NCBI RefSeq assembly: GCF_028858725.1
Contig: NC_084768.1
Coordinates: forward strand, 1,037,853 to 1,101,852
Direction of reading: 5' to 3'
Length of the DNA stretch: 64,000 nt
Source: Colius striatus
Taxonomy: Eukaryota > Chordata > Aves > Coliiformes > Coliidae
A model generated the notes under the pieces. The model was given only the letters and a program-made list of their open reading frames with translations, was not told where the DNA came from and made no database searches. Shown piece by piece: positions 1 through 9,939 of this stretch. Position numbers and translations under genes: made by a program. Numbering within the stretch: position 1 is the first letter of the stretch; the number at the start of each line of letters is the position of its first letter.

Positions 1-319
1 ATGCTGAATATGAGGGAGCCCTACCGTTGAGTCACGAGGTTCAGTCTGGACCCCCTTGCTTTCTAAGACACCTTATAGAAAGGGCTTAGGTGCGGCTGGA
101 TCCAGACTTAGTCTCAGACTTGGTCAACGGAAAATCTAAGACAAAAAAAGGGATTTTTGTTTTTATTTTACTGAGATAAATTTCTACTTTCTTATATTTT
201 ACACCTTCCTAGTAGTTCTGCCCCCCTTTATTTCCCCTTTTCCTTACCGCGGTTCTGTTGATTCGGAGGCAGCTCACCCTGGTCAAAGGCAACCGAGTTT
301 CCCGGGTTTCGGCACCATT
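1..319 (-). mobile_element. Endogenous retrovirus leader with tRNA-Phe primer-binding site
   Basis: Read on the minus strand, this is the untranslated leader just inside a 5' LTR. Positions 300-317 are an 18-base primer-binding site (minus TGGTGCCGAAACCCGGGA). This complements the 3' end of vertebrate tRNA-Phe, and two bases separate it from the LTR edge at 320. The rest of the provirus would continue to the left, outside the window. No gag or pol frame is visible in this short stretch. Confidence 0.8.
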
Positions 320-654
320 TGTCAGAGACCAGCTCTTTCCAGGACGATGAAGGACAGGCGGACCACTGCTCTTAGGGCAAGTGACAGTTTATTGCTTCTT
401 CTTATGCTCTTTTTATAGTCAGTACATATCGCAAAGGTCATCAGTATAGGTTAACAAACAATATGAGTACGTATATTTTCTATATGCTACAAATCAATCA
501 AATGTTATCTACAAAATTTATGGTACTGTTTACTACATTTTTGTGATATATGTTCCGTGGCTACAAGACATCTGGTGTCGTTATCATTGTTGTGTATACA
601 GGATGTTTTTGCTTAAGTTAGGGGCTTTGTTTAAGGAGCCAACCCTTTCAGGCA
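320..654 (-). mobile_element. 5' LTR of the tRNA-Phe-primed retrovirus
   Basis: On the minus strand the LTR ends in ...GGTCTCTGACA directly before the primer-binding site. It contains a TATA-like TATAAAAAG (near 410-418) and an AATAAA (near 387-393), the expected order for U3-R-U5. The inner edge at 320 is secure because it abuts the primer site. The outer edge near 654 (minus TGCCTGAAAGGG) is only a guess from the TG...CA rule. The target-site duplication cannot be tested because the partner LTR is outside the window. Confidence 0.7.
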
Positions 655-1934
655 GGCTTCCTTAGAAAAGATTAACCCTTACCAGGCAAATCCTTTCGAG
701 GGCCATTCTACCCTTTCAGGCAGATTGGTCTCATCACTTCCAGATTCCAGATTCCTGATATTAGCAAGAAGAAAGCGCTTGTGTTCTTTCTCTGAACAGA
801 GTGAAAGATGAGATTCGGGAAAAAGGAAGAGAAAATCGTTTGGTTTCCGGTTTCCTTTGGATAAGACAGAACCAACTCTCCTGTCTGTTTTGGATCCTTC
901 TGCCATATTCATTCTTTCTTTGCCCTAGAGGTTTATGAGCCTGACTTGCTTATTCCAGAAGGATTTACTCTCTAGGACTGCCTTTGAATCCCATCTGCTA
1001 CTACTGGGGCTTCTTCTGGGTGTTTGGTAGTGTCCTTGGGAGACTCTTGTCCTTGTTTCAGGTGGGACGTGCTTACAGTTGCCTGATGTGTTTTTCCCAG
1101 TCACTCATGATCTTCCCAGCAGGACAGATTTCTTTGTCTCACCCAATATAATGATTCTGGATCCATCCCAGTTTGTGCTGAGTGTTCTTGTACTAAACCA
1201 AACTGGGACAGATCTTCCTGAGGCTTTTCTTTGCCAGACTGAGGGATGTTTTCCAGCAGCTCTGCCTGTGCTGGAGTTCCCAACCTTTGTGGTGTTCAGC
1301 ATCTCTGTGGCATTTCAGTCCTGTTTGGACACTGGGCTTGGGCACAGGTTGGTCACTGGCTCAGGCTGCTTCAGTGATGTCTCAGCTTCTTGCTTGCATG
1401 TAAAGCAGAGGGGAATGGCCAGGGTCCTTTGATAACACTGAGGGTGTTTTCAGAAGGGGCAAGGACTTGCTGAGAGGTTTTAAATCCCTTTTTCTGCACA
1501 GGTCTGCCTCCAGTCTGTCCCACAGTGCGTCCAGAAACAGGCAGACAGCTCCTCCAAGCAGATGTAGGCTGCTGGAGAGTGGTACACTACAACAGAGTTT
1601 CCACTGGCTGTGTTTGGCACATGGTGTGCTCTCTGCTTCCTGGGCAGCATCAGTGTTGTGTTGGTTTGTTGTGCTTTCTGCTTGTGGTGTTGTGCTTTCT
1701 GCTAATGCTGTCTTTGTATTGCAGGCTGTGCTGAGAAGGGAAAGCATTGGCTTGTGCCCTGTCCTGAGAGCTCATTTCCATGTGGTCAGCACAGGAGCCA
1801 GGTAGGTGTGTGGTAACGTCCCCTGTGTCTCTGCAGGATGGGCTCCTGCCATCCTGCTGCCAGCAGCAGTTGTTGTGTGTTGCCTGTGTCAATGTAGAGA
1901 TCACGAGCAATTAGAGAAAGCATACACAGGCAAT
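655..1934. other. No gene recognised
   Basis: Short open frames occur on both strands but none shows a family motif, splice context or codon pattern I trust. Around 1,640-1,720 there is a small GT-rich, locally repetitive patch in which TTGTGCTTTCTGC recurs. I see nothing else here. Confidence 0.5.
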
Positions 1935-2819
1935 AACACTGAAGGGAGGCAGCAGGGCATCAGCCAATGCCCGTATTTCAAGCTCTTTGTACAAGAGCAC
2001 AGATGAAGTACAGCAAAGGATGTAAATACTTGTGCAAGTCACATAGGCTGCCCATAGAGTACTTAATTCTTCCTGCACTGCAGCTGCCAAACTCAGCGTC
2101 CCTGTCCAAGTGCAGAGAATTGATGTGTCTCTGTCAGAGCTCCCCATTTGGTCTCTGAGTCCTCATTCCTGTGCCCTGTGTGAAAAAGCAGGGAGAAGAT
2201 GGTGAGGCTGAGTGATATTTGCCAGTCTGCAGCTTGTCCTGCTGCCCTGGCTGGGACAGCTGCCCTCTCATCTTCATATGGCCTCAGTGTTTCTGCTCTC
2301 AGCATTTTTCTGCTCGGCAAAGTCTGCTCCCCACCAGGCTTTCATGGAATGAGTGCTGGAATGGGACCTGTGTCAGGGTGCTCTTTAACACAGAGCATGA
2401 GTGCTAAATGAATAGATGAGCCCTGTTCTGTGGGGCATGGGAAGTGTAGGCAGGAGCCTGTCAAGTCTTTGGAGGCTGTTGTCCTGTGCTGCTGGAATGG
2501 GTGAGAGACATGCACGTGGCTGCCACCTCTTATTGCTGTGTCCCTGCTCAGATCCTGCACAGCCAGTGCACACAGAGAGTGTCCACAGAGAGTGTCCACA
2601 CACCCTGTGTGTTGCTAATCCAAAGCATTTCCCTGTGGCCTTTGCTACTGTAATTCTCTGGCCCAAGCCACTGGCTGTAGAGCACTCTGCTGCAAAGGTG
2701 ATGGCTGCCCCTGGCGTGTCCGTAGCATTTGGTGGGTTCTTGGGGTGCCCCAGCCCTGTCTGCCTGCCCATCCTGACAGGAAAGGCAGGGAGTGATGAAC
2801 CGTGATGAGAGAACTGCTC

Positions 2820-3235
2820 CAAGGAGTCCCAGAATGCCAGAATGGTGGGGGTGGGAAGGGACCTATAGAGATTATAAAGCCCAACCCTCTGCTAAAGCAG
2901 ATCCACCAAGATCAGGCCACACGGGGACGTGTCCAGGTGAGTTTGTAAAGGTACCTGAGAAGGAGCCTCCAGCCCCTCCCTGGGCAGCCTGGGCCAGGGC
3001 TCCCTCAGCCTCACACTCAAAAGCTTTTCCTTGTGTTTATGTAGAACTATTTGTGTTCCAGCTTTTGCCCGTTACCCCTTGTCCTGTCACTGGAGACAGC
3101 AGAAAAAAGTGCCATCCCATCCTCTTGACATCCAGCTTTGAAATCCTGGTAAGTGCTGATGAGATCTCCCCTCAGTCTTCTGTCGGCTGAACAGTCCCTG
3201 GTCCCGCAGCCAAGGTCTGCCTGTCATGGTGATGG
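2820..3235 (-). mobile_element. CR1 LINE 3' fragment
   Basis: The plus strand reads as the reverse complement of an avian CR1 3' end. It begins with an AGAATGCCAGAATGGTGG tail remnant, then the GGAAGGGACCTATAGAG and CTGCTAAAGCAGATCC blocks, then the CCCTGGGCAGCCTG and CCCCTTGTCCTGTCACTGGAGACA blocks. It is 5' truncated. It lies inside segmental duplication copy A and has its counterpart at 47,190-47,600. Confidence 0.85.
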
Positions 3236-3868
3236 TGTGTGTGAAAGAACACTTGCAGAGGCCTTGTCTGAGAAGGCAGCTACTCTGAGAGGTCCTTGGC
3301 ATAAACCAAGTTCCCTTCCCTTGTAAATATGCAAAGGAGCATCTGGGATGACAGGAGAGTCACCCCTGAATGAACACAAAGTGAGTCCCAGCTCCCACGC
3401 CTGCAGCAGAAAGCTCCATCCCTCCCAGCAGGGTTGGAGGGCAGGTCTGCACCTTGAGCAAAGCTCCCTGAGCAGGGAGGAACAACAGCAGCTCAGTCCT
3501 CCTGAAAGCCTCTGCAGGTTACTGCTGGGTCACACCCAAGCAGGAAATGTCAGGCTGGAGCAGGGAGTGGGGGCTGTGCAGGAGATGTGGCTGTAGCTCT
3601 TGTTCCTCAGACACTTTCTAGAAATGGGGGGGGTCAGAATATGGCCCAACAAACCAAACATCTCTTCCCTAAATGTTCATTGCTGGTAGAGCAAATACCT
3701 CTTCATGCAATCTGATCAGGTGCTCGGTTTGTCACCTGCATGTGGAGTTTTCTGTTTCCTCCTCAATGTTTTCTTTGTCCGCAGTTGCTGACGTGACCCT
3801 GCACCTCAGGCCCTGTGGCCATATCAGCTTCTTGATGACATCCCTGTGACCCGGGTGATGGTGGTGAT

Positions 3869-4175
3869 GAGCACTCTGGCAATGTTTCCCTTCCAACGGG
3901 CTGAGCTCATTGGAGCCTGACCCACAAGCTGGAGACCCTGAAGGAAGACAGGGAGAGCCTGATGGACAAAATGAAGAGGAGTCGTGATCTTGGGGAGGAG
4001 CTGGAGCTCTTGATCAGCAAGCTCTGCAGCCCCAAGGAGTTGGCCAAGTACCAGATGTTCACTGGTGCTTTGGAGGTGGTGGTGACACTCTGGCCGAAGC
4101 TCTCAGGACGCCTGGCTCGTGTGGAGCCCCTTCTGAGCAGCCTGGGGGAGATGCCCCAGCGCAGAGCCGGTCGGT
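3869..4175 (+). pseudogene. SHROOM-like ASD2 remnant, copy A
   Basis: From 3,925 the frame reads HKLETLKEDRESLM, then GEELELLISKLCSPKELAKY, then LSGRLARVEPLLSSLGE. This follows the order of the SHROOM-family ASD2 domain, the coiled-coil region that binds Rho kinase. The family versions have KLETL..., LGEEVEALISELCKP and LSGRLARVENVL. Just upstream, RAELIGA at about 3,900-3,920 fits the start of the same domain but sits one frame away, consistent with a 1-bp deletion near 3,919. The domain runs out after SLGE, and the downstream residues do not match the family. No upstream PDZ or ASD1 coding is present. I read this as a non-functional exon copy duplicated with its surroundings. Confidence 0.75.
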
Positions 4176-4809
4176 GTCTGCACAGCCCCGGCGTCTCGGC
4201 CTGTGTCAGGGTGCAGGGCAGCAGCAGTCCCGAGGCCGTGCTGCTGTGAGCTGGGCCCTGCAAAGGCTCACAGGCAGGCAGGTGGCTCAGTGCTTCTGTG
4301 CAAGCAGCAGAAGAGGCGCTTCTGACCCTGGGAATCTCCATCCCAGCTTGTAGAAATGTCTCAGGTGCTGCGGGTGTTGCCTCAAACACAGGGTGTCTGG
4401 CTGGGACATCAGTCTGTGGGAAAAGTGGTTTGACCCCAAACCTGTCTTTATGGGCTTCCCTCCAGCTGCACCTCATCCCTCTGAAGATCATCCCATCCCC
4501 ACAAAGCCCCCTTCAGGCATCACAGTGTCCCTGCTCACCTCAGAGCCATCCACTTCCAGCAGCTGCCTGCCTGGGACACAGCATCAGCATCAGCATTGTC
4601 CCAGGAACTGTCTTGGAGTGGAAATGGCAAGAGTTCCTGAAATAGGTGGAGCCTTTGGAGGAGGAGAGACAGCCTGGTAAGGAGGGAGTCACAGCAAATG
4701 AGGGGATCAGCCCTGAGCTGGGGCTGCAACACTCCCTAAACTGGGGCTGAGCCTGAGTGGAGACACAACCCTGGCTGCTGAGCATCCCCTTGGGTGAGCA
4801 TTACAGCTG

Positions 4810-5205
4810 CGTTGGGCTTAGAGCCCTGCTGGGCTTCAGGTTAAATCCTGTCTGTTTAGGGTTAGGACTGGGTTTGTACTCCCTGGGATTAGGGCTGGTG
4901 TAGGATGAATTGAACTGCTGTATACGTAGGGTTAGGACTAGGTTAGGATGTTGGGGTTTCGGCTAGGTTAGGCTGAGTTCAAATCCTGCCCATTTAGGAC
5001 TATGAATGGTGAGTGCTTAAAGCACTGCTGGGTTTTGGGCTGGTTCAGTGTTAAGTGATGTGAGATTGATTTCAGGTTTAAGCTGGTTTTAAGACCCTAT
5101 TGAGGTTTCATTTCCAGGATAACTTAAGGTGTGTATATTTCAGGTTCTGTCTGTGTGAGGGTCAGGGTCCTGGCTGGGCTTGGTTAGGGTTAGGTGAAGT
5201 CTGTG
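4810..5205. repeat. Degenerate telomere-like GGGTTAGG repeats, copy A
   Basis: TTAGGG-related words recur irregularly: TTTAGGGTTAGGACTGGG, GTAGGGTTAGGACTAGG, TAGGTTAGGCTGAG and GGTTAGGGTTAGGTG. They alternate with longer spacers such as CTGGGTTTTGGGCTGGTTCAG. It is not a clean telomere array, but it resembles decayed subtelomeric minisatellite. The same stretch recurs at 49,205-49,690 in copy B. Confidence 0.6.
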
Positions 5206-5261
5206 CTTCCAGCAGAAGCATCCTGAGCTTGGTGCCATCAGCACTGTGCAAGTGTGGCATC

Positions 5262-5861
5262 GATTGCACTGGCCCAAAAGTGAGCGAGAGGAGCCGTGTG
5301 TGCGTGTGTGAGAGGCAGAGCAGCCAGGCTGGCCAGCATGTACTGGGGAGTCCTTCTCTTGGGAAGCTCCTTTTGCCTCTGGTTGATGTTTCAAAGGCCT
5401 CTGGCCAAATGTAACCGCTGGCTGTTGGCTGGAGATTTCCTCCCGCTCTGCCTTTGATCAGATCCCAGGTGTGAAACAGGCTGAAGTTGTGCTGTTGCTC
5501 TGATCTGCAGAGATACTGCTGTGTGCTGACAAGAGTGGCTGTGTGAAAAAGGGACGGGAGCCCTTGTGGGTTTCTGTCATAGGCCTCCTTTTGCAGCAGC
5601 TGTTTCTTCCTTTTCTAAAATGCAATTACTTGGAGACTGAACTTCTCATGAGCCTGCATTCTGCACTGACGCCCTGCCAGAGCAGAGGTGGGATTCATGC
5701 CGTGGATTTCTAGCTGTCAAGGAAGGATTTTACTGGTCTGAGAGGGTGAGTTTTCCTTTCCCCATCTTTAATGTTTTCCTTTTTCTTTCCCCACTCTTCC
5801 TCCAGGGCAGCTTTTGCTACAAAAAAAGGATTAAAAACCTCCCTTCTTGCCACAGGAGCCA
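5262..5861 (+). pseudogene. RBBP6-like partial copy (intron plus start of RING-linker exon)
   Basis: This stretch matches the minus strand of 38,640-39,400, an intron and exon boundary of the RBBP6-like pseudogene. Shared landmarks include the GTGTGTGAGAG tract, GGGGAGTCCTTCTCTTGG, and the acceptor CTCCAG followed by GGCAGCTT at about 5,811. The exon start encodes a short Lys-rich stretch, then ACAGGAGCCATCC. At that point the normal poly-serine codons have expanded into the TCC/TTC microsatellite that follows. Frame is lost within the first 50 bases by base changes (AAAAAAAGG). Only this segment was copied, in the opposite orientation to the fuller copy. Confidence 0.8.
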
Positions 5862-6003
5862 TCCTCCTCCTCCTCCTCCTCCTCCTTCTCCTCCTCCTCC
5901 TCCTCCTCCTTCTCCTCCTCCTTCTCCTTCTCCTTCTCCTCCTCCTTCTCCTTCTCCTTCTCCTTCTCCTTCTCCTTCTCCTTCTCCTTCTCCTCCTCCT
6001 CCG
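5862..6003. repeat. (TCC)n / (TTCTCC)n microsatellite
   Basis: About 140 bp of pure TCC and TTC triplets runs without interruption. It starts exactly where the homologous RBBP6-like exon at 38,580-38,620 has its run of TCC serine codons. The long Ser, Pro or Leu open frames across it are artefacts of the repeat. Confidence 0.95.
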
Positions 6004-9000
6004 GAGACGTTTTGCAACGGGAGGAATCCTGTTTTCTTTCACTTGCCGAGAAATGTTCTGTTTTTTTCTTGGGGGTGGAGGGTGGGAAGACTGTTTTCTC
6101 CCCATTTCTTAAAAGTGAAGCAAAAAGTTAAGGCATGTTTACTTTGTTCTCTGCTTTTCTCAGTCTGCTACTCTCCGTGCTACCTGGTTGTCCACTCTAT
6201 GCCATTAGTGCTAGAACCCCAACTAAAGGAGGAGAAAGTCTGTGTTGGATTATGGAAAGCTGTTTCACTCTATATAATTAAAAGGTAACTTGTGTATTTC
6301 TGTAATTAACGATGAAGTTGTACTGAACTCTGCAAACTGCAAAAGAAAACTAGGAAATTAACCTGACATGGCTTAAAATTGCACTGTTTTCTGTTGTGTT
6401 GCTTAGAAGTAGCAGAACATCAGTTCTCACTAAGTACATTGATAGACTGATGAAGTAACAACAGCAGAGATGTATTTTGAAGTATCTGTTCTAGCTTAGA
6501 TTATTCTGTGTCAAGTATTGTGTGCAGTTTCTCAGCATGTGGCTGCATTTTTAAGTTTTTTAAGCAGTAAAAGCTTATTGTAAGGATTTTTATTGACAGC
6601 CTCAGCTTCTGCATTTCTGAGGCTATTGATTTATCTGATTATTAAGGGTTTCAGAAAGAATAAAGTAAGAGGGAATTGGGTAATGTAATGCTAGTGTTGA
6701 TATTTATATCCTTACTAGTGGAGACATTCAACAGAAATGTACTTAGAAGCATTTAATATACTGCAAAGTAGTTTAATTGATCGTTTATTGTGAATGGGGA
6801 AAGATCAGGAATTTCAGACAGGCATATTTTTATGTGGAAGTGAAAAACTCCCCAGGAGTTTGCTTAGCATTTTAATCTTTTTTAGTTCAGCACTGCAGTT
6901 ACCTTGGAGTCGCTGGTGCGTGTCGTGCTCACGCTGCACTGCTTGAAAGTAACTTGTTTGTATGCTTCTATCCTTGCAGCTTCCCTTCTCAAAGCACATG
7001 TTACTGACACCCCTTTGTCGTTTTTCCCTCCCCTCTGAACAGAGCTAAAGGATGAGGATCCAATAATATGGGGAAATTCAGCTCGAGATTTGCATGACTT
7101 CAAGTTTCCCAGAGTCTGACGTTTCCTTCAGACCCCTTTTTCACGGGAATCAGAATTTTTCAAGGAGAATTGGTAGATACCAACCATCAATTTGTGTAGA
7201 CTTGTCAAATTATCGCAGAAGGCTGTTTGGTTTCTCTGTTACTTGCCGTAGTAGATGCATATACCACAACCAGCCTGTAAAATAAGGCTTTTACCAGTTG
7301 TAGCAGTGAGTGAGGGTGTTTGTCTTGGTGTTCTGAGTCCCTGCATCATTTGGCCATAGCTACAAGTTGTGACCGTTTTCTTTCTTGATTTGATGTTTCA
7401 CATTTAGTCTCAGTGCTTAGGAAGTAGGTGTGAAACACGACACATGCTAATTTCTCCAATTTCTAAACTATTCTTCTGCCATCGGTTTTGATTAATGTTG
7501 TTTTTATTGACTTACTTTAAAGTAAAAGGACTGAAAAGGTGAATGAATACCAGTGCACCTGGAAATAGTGAATAAAGGCTCTTTATGTCAAAGAGGGGAG
7601 TCAGCAGAGTGCAGGCTGGGAATAGCACATTTGGCATTGCACAAGTTCTCATAAAGCTGACATGGGCAAAATAGGAATTGTGTGTGTTATGGTGTACAAC
7701 AGCCACAGCATATTGCAGTAAATGGAAGGATTTGGGTTATATCAGGTGGCTTGCAGGCACGCTGGCTGGCACAGAAGCATATAAACTGTGTGTATAGACA
7801 AATACGAACCTCGCTCAAGTTACACTGCACACACATCCAGCACAGAGCAGTCCAGGAGGAGTAATGTCAAGCAGATAGACGATACCATCCCAGCAAGAGA
7901 TCTGTGAAAGAAGTGGGGGAAGATAGTGACAAGTTATTTTTGCATTTTTCAGAGGCTCTACTAGCACTAAATCAAAGCCAATTCACCTCCACAAGCAGGC
8001 AATTGAAAAGAAACTGTTTCTATAATACCAACTTGTCAGCAGTATGACTTGGTTAAATCCTCTGCTCTAGCAAAGAGGGAAGCTGGTGTGTGTCTCACCT
8101 GCCCTGCTGCTTTCTGAGCAAGCCTTTCCTAACGCTGGGATGGATTTTCACGGCTCGTGTTGAGATCTGGGTCTCGAAAGTGACAATTGGTTTTGTGGGC
8201 ATTCATTTTTAATTAAACTTCTTTTGTTAATACTTTTGAAATTGACTTCTAATGACTCAAAAATGTATTAATATAGCAGATATGTAAATGTTTAATTTGG
8301 TGTTACGCATACACAGTAATTGCTTTCCATGATGGTTCTTGTAGAGGGAACGAACTCATCCTACGATTCTATTCTCATGGAAACATTCTTTTATCCAGAA
8401 ATAGGAAGCACAAATTAATGACTGAATTATCACTTCAGAAAGAGAAACTTTCCTTCTGCCTTTCATCAGAAAACGTAAAAATGCCACTGCATAACCATAG
8501 CTCTGACACCTTGCATGTATCTTTCCATGGTTGCCCTCAACCTTGACATTTGCAAAGTCACGTAGAAACACAAACAAATTTGTATTTGCCAACATTTTTA
8601 GCACAACTCTGCTCAGAAGCTTTGGTGGGTGGTGGGAAGCAAGGAGGGTCATGCTGTTTTGAAGTTCCCTATGTGGCAGGGGTTTTTATTTACAAAATTA
8701 GGCAACTAAAAGCTAAGTTGCAGTTTGTGCAGCTTAAATGAGGATTCTTTTGTGCCTGGAGTTGGAGATCACAAGAAGGTCACTCCAGTACTTAGCCCAC
8801 ACCATGCTGATAGTGCATACAATAAAATGTACTTTCATACTGAAAAACCACAATGTATTTCCTTTTATCTTTTCACTAGGTTTTAGATATTTCCAGCTGT
8901 TCTGAATCACTGACATGAAGCTTTCAAGCTGTGTCTTATTATGAAATGGGAAATGTTGAACCTGTAAATCCTTATGACTGAATACAGGATGTCCCACTAA

Positions 9001-9939
9001 GCAGCACGTTTGTCTTTGATTCCTTTTTCACTGTCAGTGTGTTGTTCCTGTGTATTTGCAGTTACCGTATGTCATTAGTAACTACTTTAGTCCTGTGGAA
9101 TTTTGATAGTACCTTGACAGCCTTGCCCATGTCTCAGTTGTTTGTGCTGCAAGACAAGCAAGACAGTCTTGTTCAGACATCATGATGAGTGGATAATAAG
9201 AGGAATGAAGCAAAGAAGAAAGGAATAAACGGGCCTAAGAGCTTACTGTACCATGTTGTGGCTGCAGAGTGTCTGTTAGATTTTTCTCCTGCATAATTCA
9301 TTAGAGAATGTCATTCATTAGAGATTGTTAGAGAAGACTTGCTTACTGTGAGTTCAAAATGTTGTGCTTAAGAATGTCTGTTTCACACAAACCTCATTTG
9401 CTTAATTGGTAAAACAGGGGCAGTATGTCCAAATATTTGAAATTTCTCTGTCACTTTGGATTCTGGAGTGTTGGTGCAGCACCATTCATGCTGAACCATT
9501 CATGTCTTGACTGCTGGCCGTGCTGTCATGAGAGTGCCGCAGCGTGCTGTGCGACTGTTTCAGAGACAGTTCTCAAACCTGTTGGCCATCTGTGATGTTC
9601 AGCCTTTGGTGCTACACGTGCTGCTTCCGTTAGGTTCCCAGTAGAGGGCAACACACGCTGATTTTTGAGTGTAAGACATTTTCTTATCTGTTTCGCAAGG
9701 CAAAGTAACAGCAGTCCTTGTCCTGAGCTCTTCGAAACTGATTTACTCAGCATAGTAAATCTCGTTATGTCGAGCTGCTGTATTACAAGTGTCAGGATAT
9801 GAAACCAGGTACTGTAGTGCTCACTCACTGACACTGGGATCATTTCTCACTAGAAATCTACTGAGTTGGATTTTTGCTGCATAGTGTTTGAGGTTAAATA
9901 GATTTTAAATATCTATATGCTGTGACTTTCTTTTTATAG
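6004..9939. other. AT-rich intergenic or intronic DNA, no gene established
   Basis: This stretch is mostly unique AT-rich sequence with no recognisable transposon. One exon-like patch stands out. After the acceptor-like CCCCTCTGAACAG at about 7,029-7,041, an open stretch reads ELKDEDPIIWGNSARDLHDF (about 7,042-7,103) and stops shortly after, with no good donor. It could be an exon of the gene whose clear exons begin at 9,940, but phase and donor do not settle it. Nothing else is supported. Confidence 0.4.

Larger units (their letters stand above)
1935..5258. repeat. Segmental duplication, copy A
   Basis: This block is collinear and in the same orientation with 46,328-49,735. The two copies share long near-identical runs, for example around 2,020-2,080 versus 46,420-46,480. 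Both carry the same internal landmarks in the same order: a minus-strand CR1, a SHROOM-like remnant and a degenerate TTAGGG-like stretch. Copy B differs by a 475-bp solo LTR insertion and by deletions within the SHROOM-like part. At the right edge (about 5,258) copy A runs into RBBP6-like sequence, while copy B runs into unrelated sequence. Confidence 0.9.

Noticed and set aside
5746-6288. Ser/Pro/Leu/Arg-rich frames around the TCC repeat
   Set aside because: Microsatellite artefact on top of an RBBP6-like pseudogene fragment.
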